Source: Cheilinus undulatus
Lineage: Eukaryota > Chordata > Actinopteri > Labriformes > Labridae
Reading direction: 5' to 3'
DNA: 64,000 nucleotides
Assembly (NCBI RefSeq): GCF_018320785.1
Contig: NC_054884.1
Coordinates: 18,663,667-18,727,666, forward strand
Part shown: positions 12,233-22,200 of the stretch, piece after piece
How the letters are laid out: each line of letters starts with the position of its first letter
Numbering within the stretch: position 1 is the first letter of the stretch
Program-made: the position numbers and the translations under genes
The notes under the pieces: model-generated
The model's database searches: none
What the model saw: only the letters and a program-made list of their open reading frames with translations
Told to the model about the DNA's origin: nothing

Positions 12233-14264
12233 TACTTCATGCTAACTTGGTGTGAATGTGGTCAACAGTGGGACTCGAGACAAAAGCAAGCAAAATATAT
12301 GTAAAACAAAAAGATTCAAAGGTATGTTTATTTAGTAGTGGGCCAGTCGAGTTCTTTTGAAAAGTTTTTCAGTCTATAGTATCAAGAGAGGCGTATCTCA
12401 TCCAAGAAAAAACAACAGCCTGCCTGTACCTAAAGAATCTAATATTGTGTTATCTCAAGGTACAAATTTTTGCTTCAGTCTGATTCATTAACTTTGGTAA
12501 ATTTTTTTATCCTCCAGCAGTCAGTGAAAGAAAAGTGAGAAGTTAATTTTTCCATGACAGCAGTAGGACCTCACCTGGATCAGCTCCTGCAGGATGAATG
12601 CCTGTCAATTAGAAAGAGCTCAGGAAGAGTTCACACTTGCAGAGAAGCCTTTAGTTTCACGTTAGCCACAGCTGAACGACTCAGTAATCATGATCTGATT
12701 GGTTGGGCAATTGACTGGACAATTGGGACACATGAAAGCAGAAAGCCTCCCTGAGATAAAATGTTAGGGAAAGAAAACAGATGTAATTTAGGTACATCTT
12801 CACATGAAATTTCCTGTAAATGTTTCACTTTATATCGCTGCATGTACACCATCAATTTTATACATTAAGCTTAGAAGTCACCTCAGTAAAACCACTCTAC
12901 ATGAAAACAGTGCCCAAGTCTTCTGAGAAACTTTATAATTTCTAAATTGAGTATTTATGATGAAAAAAGGTTGCAAGCCAGAGTTTTACAGACCAAAATT
13001 GAAGCTTCAATTAAAAATATCTAAAACAATAGTACATAAAAAGGAATCATGTATATACCAGTGAGTAATCTGTATCTCTGTTTTCTTATGTTTTTAAAAA
13101 ACATCCCAGACCTGTAGAGTGGTAGCAAAGTTTTCAGAATAATGCTGAAAGTATCCTCAAAAGTATCTAGTTTGTTTTCAATGTTTGCTTAAAAATGACA
13201 ACATCTTTGTCCAAACAGAGTTTATTTTTATTATCAGAGATTCGTAATACTCGTGCATCCCATAAGCATGAGGAAAACACAAATTTAACACAAAGTTGTG
13301 GTGTAGATGCTTTTGTTTTATATCTTAGGCCTTTTGAACCTAACTTGTTTATCTTTTTATTCAATATGATCTTTACTTAATGCAAGTCATATATATATAA
13401 ATATGCACAAAAACACCTCTAGCTTTTTATTTATCAGTAAACAATGTAAAATAGTAAGTTAGGATCAACAAAAAAGTGCATGAAGATAACTGCCATTTGA
13501 AGTATGTATTTGCTTCATGAGGTAAGTTTGACTAATAAGGAGAAAGCCATTATTAAACCAGAAACAGTCATTTTTTGGTATAATTTCTGTGTCAAGTTTT
13601 CCATACAAATTCAAGAACTAATAACGTATTTGCATATTTCTGCAGACTTTAATCTTTGTGTACGTATAAATATGCCTTGTACCTGTATTTTTGCTTAACT
13701 GTTTAAGAGTTGTCCTACTAAAAATATCTATATACATGACTGTCTTAATTATGCCTTTTTATTGGTTTTGCTTTGGAAAAAAAAGATTAAACACAGTTTA
13801 TGAAAAACTAAAAGACAAAAAAAAAAAATAATAATACAAGAGCCACCTTAAAGGCTGTACCATTATAAAACCTAAACATGGTTTTTCTCTTCTATGTGGT
13901 GTTAGATGTTAAACTCTTTGGGGAGTCCTCGTGTTGCTGGAGAGGTATGAACAGCCAGACAGCTCCAATCTTGGGTGCAGTACCCCATGTTACCACATGG
14001 TGGTGTCAAAAAAGCCGCTCAGAGAAGAGCAGAAAAGGACCTGCAAATCAAAGTTCAGAGGATAAGCATTTTCAACACTCAGCCATTTCAGTTCACCAAC
14101 ATGCATGTATTAGTTGTATGTTATAGTATGGCTTGGTTAAATGCTCACTTCTGATTAGCTGTAGAGTTCTCAATTATTTCTGGCACTGAGTACCTTTGAA
14201 TATCAAAACTATGCACACAAATCTGAATAAAGCCAATGAAGAGTTCATTATCAGGCTGTGTCCA
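12233..14264. other. No gene seen
   Basis: This stretch is AT-rich, with short open frames in several registers. None has a domain or consistent splice borders. An A-run and short simple repeats lie near 13390 and 13820. Confidence 0.5.
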
Positions 14265-14266
14265 TT

Positions 14267-14513
14267 TATTACCTCTGTCAAGGAGATTATGTGATCAGCA
14301 GGGTTTGTTAGTTAGTTTGTTAGCAACATAACTCAAAAAGTTATGGATGGATTTTGATGAAATTTCAGGAAATGTCAGAAATGGCATGAGGAAGAACTGA
14401 TTAGATTTTGGGAGTAATCCGGATCACCGTCTGGATCCAGGAATTTTTTGAAGGATTCTGTACTATTAGGAGATAGGGCTAATGGCGGAGCGCTCTCTGA
14501 GTGCTTTTATAGT
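14267..14513 (-). repeat. ~250-bp dispersed repeat, copy 2 (inverted)
   Basis: This is the reverse complement of the repeat at 6924-7176. It begins ttacctctgtcaaggagatt and ends at a 'cgctctctgagtgcttttat' end. It lies just 3' of the hrc stop codon, so the hrc 3' UTR may run into it. A TTTATT (AATAAA on the minus strand) sits at 14265-14270. Confidence 0.8.
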
Positions 14514-14572
14514 TCCTAATACTGGACACTTCAGTGGGCATTATCCCTCACTGATGTTGGGAATGAAAATTC

Positions 14573-17500
14573 TTACTGAAAGAGAGATCCAGTCAGCTCA
14601 TCGATAAGGCCACCTGAAAAGGAAAAACATGTTTCAAAGTTAAGGTATTTGACCAAAATGGTCAAACAATAGTGCATACTCGTTATGATAAGAAACAAAT
14701 GATATTTACCTGGTGTGCAAATAGTGTCGCACAGTAGTGGGCAAAGGTAGCAGGATGAGCATTCCTACAAAACAAAGAAAAGGGTTATAATGCTGCTGAT
14801 CTTATCCCAATAACGTGGACTTTAATATGCGTAAATTCATTCATTCATGGTTCTTTTATTTACTTGGCAGTGTTCACAGTGATCAGACTCGTCTCCGTCT
14901 TCACAGGGGCATTGGTCACAGTTCTTGGAGCAGTGCTGGAAGAGAGAAGAGCAGAATATTTTTAAATACGTACTATGTCATACTTTGAGATAAACAGACT
15001 AGCATAACTCTATAGATATGGCATTTTAGATATGCAGTCATGGTTTTACCTCGCAGATGGAGCAAACGCTACACAACGAGCCTGGCTGGAATTGAAGCAA
15101 GTCAGCAACTGGCTCCTCTTCAGTTACATCATCCTCCACTTCTGCTGCATCGTCACCTGTTGGCACATCTAAATAAAGTCAGCTGCTAACAACACCTTAA
15201 AGCTAGGCAAATATCAGCCTGGCATGTTGATGTACTATAACCTTGTGTAGTCAAAGGAAATTACAATGGCTTATCTCCAAACAAGATTTGACCTGAATCA
15301 CAATATTTAACATGTTTTTACACTACAGAGCTCTGACAAGTCCACGTGTCACTGTGCTGGCTGCATGCTAAAAGGAATGCCAGCAGCATGGCTATAGGGT
15401 GTACAGATTTTGTCTGACAGAAGGTTGTGCAGTTTTAGTTCAGACTGAAATATCTCCAAAGCTATGAGACGGTCCAACATGCACTCGGAGTTTCTAGAGG
15501 ATGAATTATACGTTTCTCAAGCACCAGCATGAGGTTTGTGTTTCTTAACAACCTATTTCTGCACAATATTCATCATGACTTTGTCCTCGACTTTTAATAT
15601 CAGTACATTTCATGGTGAAATTTCAATTACCCAACACAACTTTTGTGAGGTCTGTTACCTGTAAAGCTACTCTAGCTCTTAGTATCAGCAGTGCTGTTTG
15701 TTAAACACTAACAACATGATGAAGATTACAAACTTCTTTCGGTTATCTTCATCATTTAAGCTGATGTGGGATTTAAGTCAGGCGCTATGACCTTTGACCC
15801 TTAGTCTTAAGGTGTGTATTTTTTGAAAACTGGTAACAATTATTAAGTAGTAAAACATGAATAAAAGATCCATGCCAAGAGGCAAAATAATCATTAATTC
15901 ATAATAGTGTGTTTTGACCTCCCAAGAATTGATGTTTATAACGTGTTCAAAAATGTAGGACTTGCTGGTCTTTAGTGTGTTGTTATCAGCTTCAAGACTA
16001 CATTCATTGTGGTTTTGTCAACTCTTCTTTTAACTTCCACATTAATGTGTTATATGGCTTGCTGTTCTGGCTTTTTGTAAGATACATAAAGCCTGGCAGG
16101 GGCAGATACAAGAGGTGACAAGGACTGGCCATGGTCCTCTAGGATTGGCTGTTTGTTTTGCCAGAGGTGGAACTTATCTTAAAATCAACCACTTGGTCTG
16201 TGTTGTAACTGGTCTCCTGTTGTTGTTAAATCATGACTTTAGACAGGCATCTCTTTGTGTCATTAAAGAGTTAAACGTCAAGGATTTGCAAGCTGCTTCT
16301 GTGTTGTGCTGCCTTTAAAGGTTTAAATGTAGGCTACAAAGGAATTTTCTCCTCTCTATGGCACCATGATTGTTAGCAGAGAGGAGACAGACAGGTGAAG
16401 TAACCGCCAAACATTTTTGCAGGTTTATGTATGCAGACTTGGCCACAGTTGACTTGGCCCCCTGTGGGGCCCTGCCCAGGTATAATTTATTGATGATGCC
16501 AATGCATGTGTATTGAAGCACTAATGCTAGCATCCTGGCTAACAGTTACCTTATTTTGGAGATGAAAAGTATGTGAAGATGTTATTGAGTTCTGATGTTA
16601 AAATTCTTTATTTTGTGCTACTTTTTAACCCATTTCACTTTTTTTTTTCACCCATTTTTGCTGCTTTCCCACTTATTTGCCACTGATAAGCTATTGTTGC
16701 TGCTTTTCACCCATTTTTGCCAATATTTGGCCTCTGTTAATACATTTTTGCTTTATTCCACCCATTTTTGTGCTTTTTTTTCAACCAATTCACCACCTCT
16801 TTTTGCCACTTTTAACCCATTGTTACTACTTTTAAAGGGGACATATTTTACCCTTTTAAGACAAGTTCATATTGGTATCATAGGTCCCCAAAACATGCTC
16901 GTGAAGTTTGTTGCTGACAAAACACTCTAGTATAAGATTTTTGCATGCTAAAAACCCCTCTGTTTCAGCCTTTCTCAGAACGAGTTGTTTCTGTGTCTGT
17001 GGCTTTAATTGTTTATGTCTGAATCCGCCCCTGACCACACCCCTCTCAGGAAATGGATGTGGCACTCCTCATGTTAAAATGTTACGGACACTTTTATCCA
17101 ACGTTAAGGACCTGACCGGAATTTGAACCATCAATCTCCCAGATAAAAGTCAGCAGGGTAACCCACTGAGCTATCCAGCACTTAGCTAGCAGGTGAGAGG
17201 AAGATCAGGAGAGGAGGGTGGAAATTTCTTCCAAGCGGCGAGAGCCAACCAAACCTGGGGGCGGTGCTTACTCCCCACTTGAGGTCATGAGGGTAAAACC
17301 TGAGAACGGCTTGTTTCAGCACACATTTTCTGAAAGGTTGAGAAAGACAGGGTGGAAGGGGATGGATTTTTCTGGTATTTGAGGGGATTGTGGACAGGCC
17401 AGGGGTACATATTTTTGTAAGAAAAGCCTGAAAAAGTGATTTTTGCATAATATGTCCCCTTTAATCAATTTTTGCAACTTGTGGCACTATTAACCCATTT

Positions 17501-19919
17501 AGCCGCTTCTTTTGCTACTTCAAGGCCATTTGTGTGTGCTTTTCACCCATTTTTGACTAATTTGCCACTGTTAGAGCCATTTTTGCTGCTTTTCACTCAA
17601 TTTTGCCACTTCTTTTTGCATCTTTATCACACATTTCGCCAATTGTGCCACTATAAACCAATCTTTGCTGTTTTTTTGCAATTTAACACCATTCTCACCA
17701 CTGTTAACCAATTTTTGGTTATTTTCGCCACTCTTAACCATGTTTGCATATATTTTTTTACTGTTAAACTATTTTGCTACTTTCGATCATTTTTACTTTT
17801 CCATCAAAGTTGTCTGTATTTCTTCTATATTTTTGGCATCCTGACGATTTTGTACATCATGGCTTAGCTATGAAGACTCACATTGCTTTTCTTGTTTATA
17901 TCAGTGTGCCCATCTCCGTTGTTTCACTACCAATAAAAAGGTCATTCTATTTTAAGAAAAGGCTGTACTGTACTACAGCACACATGAATATAATTTATTT
18001 ACACTTTTTTGCTGATTAGAAAAGAGGGCTAATTATTCAGGTTGGGGAATAAAATATGGTTATCTCAGCTTAATTTTACAATGGACCATGATTTTGCTGA
18101 CCTCCATGAGCCCCCAGTTTGGCTGGGGCCCAGAAAGCTCTCCCCTGTACCCCCCTTATGGATGGCCTTGTGCGTATGAGGACACAAGCTTAATGCTTCC
18201 TTTGTGTAAAGTTTAGTTTATACCTCTGTTTTATCTACTCTATCATGGGTACTATATTGTGTGTTAGTATGTCAGCTTCTCTCTGTAACACTCCACTGAA
18301 ACAACAGTAGGCAGTGTGATTTTTAATGCTGCAGATGTTGTGAAGAAGAAAGGAGAGACAGAGAAGGAGAGTTTGGAATAAGACTGGTTGATTATTACAT
18401 GTGTTCGGCCGCAGAGAGACATGGATGAGGGAGTAGATGTGATTAATTGTTGTCCTGTCTGCAGCCACTCTTAGGGACTGCCAACCACCCCATGCTATCT
18501 AGAGGACCAATGCACAGACCTATGGTATTTGTTAAAGACAAGATTCAATGCAGAAGCATAAATCAGGCTCAGCTGCATGCCCCAGTCTAGGAATTAATTA
18601 AATTCTCTTCAGGCTGGATAGTCTGGGTAATTAAATGATTCTTTTGGATCAATATTTGAGCTGCATCTCAGTGTTAGTCTGAACTTGACATGTTAACTGT
18701 ACCTTTTTTGGGGGTCCTTAAATAGCAGCATTAGCTCAACAAAAGGCATGAATGGTTTGGAGACTGTTGGGTGTCAGCTACCTCACAGATAAGCTGGTCT
18801 ATTTTTAGACTAACATGAGTGACAGTGTTCCTACTGCAGAAACAGATGACATAACAATGTCAGAGGGTTACTTCAGAGAGAGAAAGCCCTCACAGATTAA
18901 AGGATGAGCGTTTATGATTCTTCTTCTTTGTCTGATGTTGCTGTTTATTTTGGGCTGTGCGATAAATATATTAAGAACAAAATACTTTAAAAAAAGGACA
19001 AACCTTCATCGTCCACTGCTTCAGTTGTGTTCTGTACAGCAATATCCTCTTCTTCCTCCTCCTCTTCCACTGCATCATCAGCCTCTTCTTCAGCTAACTC
19101 CTCTTCTTCAGAGGCCTCCTCTTCCTCCTCTTCTTCTTCTGCTGCTTCCTCATCTGCGTCCTCTTCTTCAGCATCATCCTCATCTTCATGAGCTGCCTCC
19201 TCTTCTACTTCCTCCTCCTCTTCTTCAGCAGCTTCTTCTTCCTCTTCTTCAGCTTCCTCCTCCTCTGCATCCTCTTCTGTAGCTTCTTCCTCCTCTGCCT
19301 CTTCTTCAGCAGCTTCTTCCTCCTCTTCCTCTTCTTCTGCAGTTTCCTCTTCCTCCTCCTCTTCTTCTGCAGTTTCCTCTTCCTCCTCTTCATCTTCTGC
19401 AGCTTCCTCTTCCTCCTCCTCTTCTTCTGCAGCTTCCTCCTCCTCCTCCTCTTCTTCTGCAGCTTCCTCTTCCTCCTCCTCTTCTTCTGCAGCTTCCTCC
19501 TCCTCCTCCTCTTCTTCTGCAGCTTCCTCCTCCTCCTCTTCTTCTGCAGCTTCCTCCTCCTCTTCTACAGCTTCTTCCTCCTCATCTTCTGCAGCTTCCT
19601 CCTCCTCTTCTTCTTCTGCAGCTTCCTCCTCCTCTTCCTCCTCAGCAGTCTCCTCTTCTTCCTCTTCCTCCGCCTCCTCCTCGTCTTCTTCTGCTTCTCC
19701 TTCATCGTCCTCCTCTGCTACCTCTTCCTCTTCCTCCCCGGCACCATCATCTCCATCAGCTGTTGCACCCTCCTCGGCCACCAGCTCCTCCTCATGTCTG
19801 GACAGGCCTTCCTCTGCGTCAGTCACTTCCTGGGCGCTCACCACCCCAGAGAGAGGGAGCTGAGAAGGAGTCAGGAGAACCAGCAGGAGCCCCACCACCC
19901 AACCTCTCACAGGAGCCAT
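14573..19919 (-). CDS. hrc: Sarcoplasmic-reticulum acidic calcium-binding protein (HRC-like)
   Basis: Five coding exons: 19919-19004, 15156-15050, 14935-14864, 14764-14710 and 14613-14573. All have GT-AG borders and matching phases, giving 396 aa. Residues 1-29 form a signal peptide (hydrophobic core VVGLLLVLL). Residues 30-305 are almost wholly acidic, with blocks of 5-8 Glu separated by AA or TA. Residues 306-396 hold 14 cysteines in CxxC pairs (CSVCSIC, CDQCPC, CEHC, CSSCYLC) and end CTPGGLIDELTGSLFQ. HRC family members store calcium in the sarcoplasmic reticulum lumen and bind triadin and SERCA. The Cys-rich tail is the family signature. Adjacency to trpm4 matches human 19q13.33. This protein is much shorter than human HRC (about 700 aa) and lacks its histidine-rich repeats. 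The start chosen is the only Met before the signal peptide. Confidence 0.88.
16832..17464. mobile_element. TTAA-flanked MITE with a tRNA-like segment
   Basis: Both borders carry TTAA (16832-16835 and 17461-17464). The ends are inverted repeats: AGGGGACATATT on the left and AATATGTCCCCT on the right. A TTAA target with short TIRs fits piggyBac- or Kolobok-type MITEs. No transposase is present. On the minus strand, 17183-17109 resembles a tRNA gene 5' half (GGATAGCTCAGTGGG) and B box (GGTTCAAATTCC). Confidence 0.8.
17109..17183 (-). repeat. tRNA-derived (SINE-head-like) segment
   Basis: Read on the minus strand it has an A-box-like TAGCTCAGTGGGTTA and a B-box-like GGTTCAAATTCC, at tRNA-like spacing. 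The T-stem does not pair well, so it is a tRNA relic or SINE head and not a working tRNA gene. It sits within the TTAA MITE. Confidence 0.5.
18799..18808 (+). promoter_or_regulatory. MEF2-type site in hrc intron 1
   Basis: CTATTTTTAG is a perfect match to the MEF2 consensus YTAWWWWTAR. It lies about 200 bp inside intron 1 of hrc. MEF2 control of mammalian HRC is known, but this position is intronic and one 10-bp match in AT-rich DNA can arise by chance. Confidence 0.3.
19050..19750 (-). repeat. hrc: In-frame Glu-codon minisatellite in hrc exon 1
   Basis: On the coding strand this is a near-pure purine tract of GAA and GAG codons, interrupted every 8-10 codons by GCT/GCA-GC or ACT. The best-conserved unit is 27 bp, encoding about seven Glu plus two Ala, at 19310-19640. 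The template strand is the matching pyrimidine tract. Length is likely to vary between individuals. Confidence 0.85.
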
Positions 19920-20500
19920 GTTGGAAAACTAAAACAGTCAAGGACTTTTCTGAGCTATGAATCCACACCAGAGGAAAGTCCTTACCCTCTTTCACCAAAA
20001 TCAAAAAGGAATCAGTGAAATTTTGCACTCAAAAACAGTAAAATCCACACAAAGTGTAACCAAGGTGCTGCCAATTTAGAGATTTTGCTCAGGTCCGGTA
20101 CAAAGCTTCAGAGAGCCAGGCTGGGAGTGACAGGCTGACGCTCCAGGCTCGTCTGAGAACACAGAGGACACAGTGGAAACACAGCTGGGTGTGCGATGTA
20201 GTTGTGTGGCTGCTTGGCATGAGTGACAGAGGCACATGTGCAGGAAGAATGCTCCTGATGCCCTTAACCCACAGTGTTAGAGAGGTGGGTGTGTGCATAT
20301 GGCAGACAGCAGGGGGGCAGGGGACGTAGCACAGGAGAGAAAGGGGAAGGGGAGATTAAAAGACATGGAAATAAGACGGAAATGACCACTTACATGGAAA
20401 CAGTCCAATTAAAATCATTAAAGTCTAATGTGAATAGAATCTTTGTTGCTGTGCTAAAGTTTTATTAGTCTATAAATGTACATATGCATGCCTATTTGCA
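19920..20500. other. hrc 5' flank
   Basis: This region is upstream of the hrc start on the minus strand. It should contain the 5' UTR and promoter, but I see no TATA box in a convincing place. Confidence 0.35.
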
Positions 20501-20519
20501 TGATTCAGACTGTTAACCA

Positions 20520-22200
20520 AAGTTCTAGTCAGGTTCAAACAAATGTTGACAAAAGTTGCATACAATTTTGATGCTTGATTAAAGTTCTGAAAATCCTCAA
20601 CAAAGGTTCAAAAACTTTTGGAGGGGCAACATTTTTCCAAAAAATTGAACTTTTGATTAAAGTTTGCACACCAGGAAGCTCCCAGACCGAGGAAGAGCAT
20701 GATGATCAGACCTTCATTTGTTGAATAAAAATGTTTGAAATGGGAGCTTCCTAGTTTGTGAACCTCTCTTTTTGTCAAAAATTTTAATTGTTTATGAGAG
20801 TTTTTGAACGATTTGATGAGACCTTTTGAATTATTTTGATTACTTTCTAAAAATGTTCAGAAAACTTCTGACCAATTTTTCTTTTCTAGAAGAAAATCCA
20901 GATTTTTTTGATGAATGTTTACGAAGCGTTCTTGCCAAAAGTCCTCAAGAATCGTTTATAAAAATCTTACACATTTTTTGCAAAACTTTAATAAATCCAT
21001 TTCTGACAAAGACAAAAAAAAATCAAATAATGCAACTTGAAATATTTATAAGTTCTATTCAGGTTTTTGAGAATGTATGGCAAGAATTTTTGGAAACTTG
21101 CAACAAAATTTTTTTGTGAAGACAGTTAGAGAATTTGGGCAAAAATTTTCTGAACTTTCTTTAAGAATGTGTGGAAACTTGATAAAAAAAATTGTAAGCT
21201 TTTGTCCAATATTTCAATTTTTTTAATATATATATCAAAAGTTTGGATAATTATAATTCCATGAAATCATATCTTTACAAATTGTTTACATTTCTTGACA
21301 AAAACACAGCATACACTAAATTTACATAAATTGACAAAGCTAAAAAAAAAGTTAAGGTTAAAAATTTAAAGATAATTTTCTGTTTAATTAAAGTTTAATT
21401 AAATGTGAGTATTTTTAAATCAAAATTCTCAAAAATTCTTGAAAAAAGTTTTCAAAATCTTCACAAAAATCTTAAACATTTTATGAAGAATAAAAATGAC
21501 AGTTTTGAAAGATTTGATGTGACTTTTTCATTTTTTTATTAGTTTCCAAAGAAATCTTTAAGATTTTCATAAGATTTTTGAACAAAGTTCTACAGATTAT
21601 TTCCTAAAATTCCTAATTGTTTTATTAAAGCTTTCAAAAAGTCCTGCCAAAACATTAGGAAACTTAATAAGCCCATCCTGTAAATTCTAAATGCTTGGCA
21701 TACTTGTTCATAAAAATGTCAATCTTTTGACAAAAATTAAATATTTATGTAACTTTTTCCAAAATATTAGGGATTTTCATGAAGGGTTTAAGCAAACTTT
21801 CACCAATTCTTTTCTGGAAATTTTCATCAAAACATTTTTACAAAGGAAATTTAAAACTTTGGTCAAAAATGTCTTTAAGAATGTGTGGAAACATTGTGAA
21901 CTCTTGTCACATCTTTCAAAAAACTTAAATAGAATTCCTAAAGAAATTCTGAAAATTTTTGACCGAAAGTTTGAACTTTTCTCCATTCCATAAATAATTT
22001 CCCATAAATTTCTTGACAAATAGTTTTCATTTCTTGACAAAAATGTTTTAAACACAGCTCCAAAAAAAATCACTAAATTTACAAAAAATCTTTGCAAAAA
22101 TTACAAAAAGTTTTTTAAATTTTTAGATATTTTTTCTGAAAATGTCAGCCCTTTTAAAATTTTCACTCGAAGTTCCATGATTTTTGACAAAATCAAAATC
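20520..22200. repeat. AT-rich degenerate repeat region
   Basis: Motifs built on 'ttgacaaaaattt', 'ctttaagaatgtgtggaaac' (about 21160 and 21872) and 'cttttgaccaaa' recur in both orientations without a fixed period. Short open frames here are rich in F, K, N and L, and this reflects composition only. Similar 'ggaaaa...tttcc' words occur at 35790-36060. This is probably an old decayed tandem or transposon block. Confidence 0.5.

Larger units (their letters stand above)
16600..17830. repeat. Degenerate 'acccatttttgccact' tandem tract (split)
   Basis: Words such as 'cacccatttttgctgctttt' recur many times in 16600-16830 and again in 17465-17830, at loose spacings of 25-45 bp. The tract is interrupted by the TTAA element at 16832-17464. 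It lies wholly inside hrc intron 1. Confidence 0.7.

Noticed and set aside
1-14264. A complete conserved gene in the left 14 kb
   Set aside because: Exon-like pieces exist, but no set of exons with matching phases and a recognisable protein could be assembled.
17109-17183. A functional tRNA gene
   Set aside because: The T-stem and acceptor stem do not pair properly and it lies inside a MITE. It is treated as a tRNA-derived relic.
19205-19393. Minus-strand Lys/Arg-rich frame
   Set aside because: It is a frame-shifted reading of the same GAR-codon tract in hrc.
19188-20018. Long plus-strand open frame rich in Ser, Leu, Phe and Cys
   Set aside because: It is the complement of the Glu-rich hrc exon 1. 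Its composition follows from the pyrimidine strand and it has no independent support.
20826-22097. F/K/N-rich open frames on both strands
   Set aside because: They are composition effects of AT-rich repeats. There are no domains, splice sites or codon bias.
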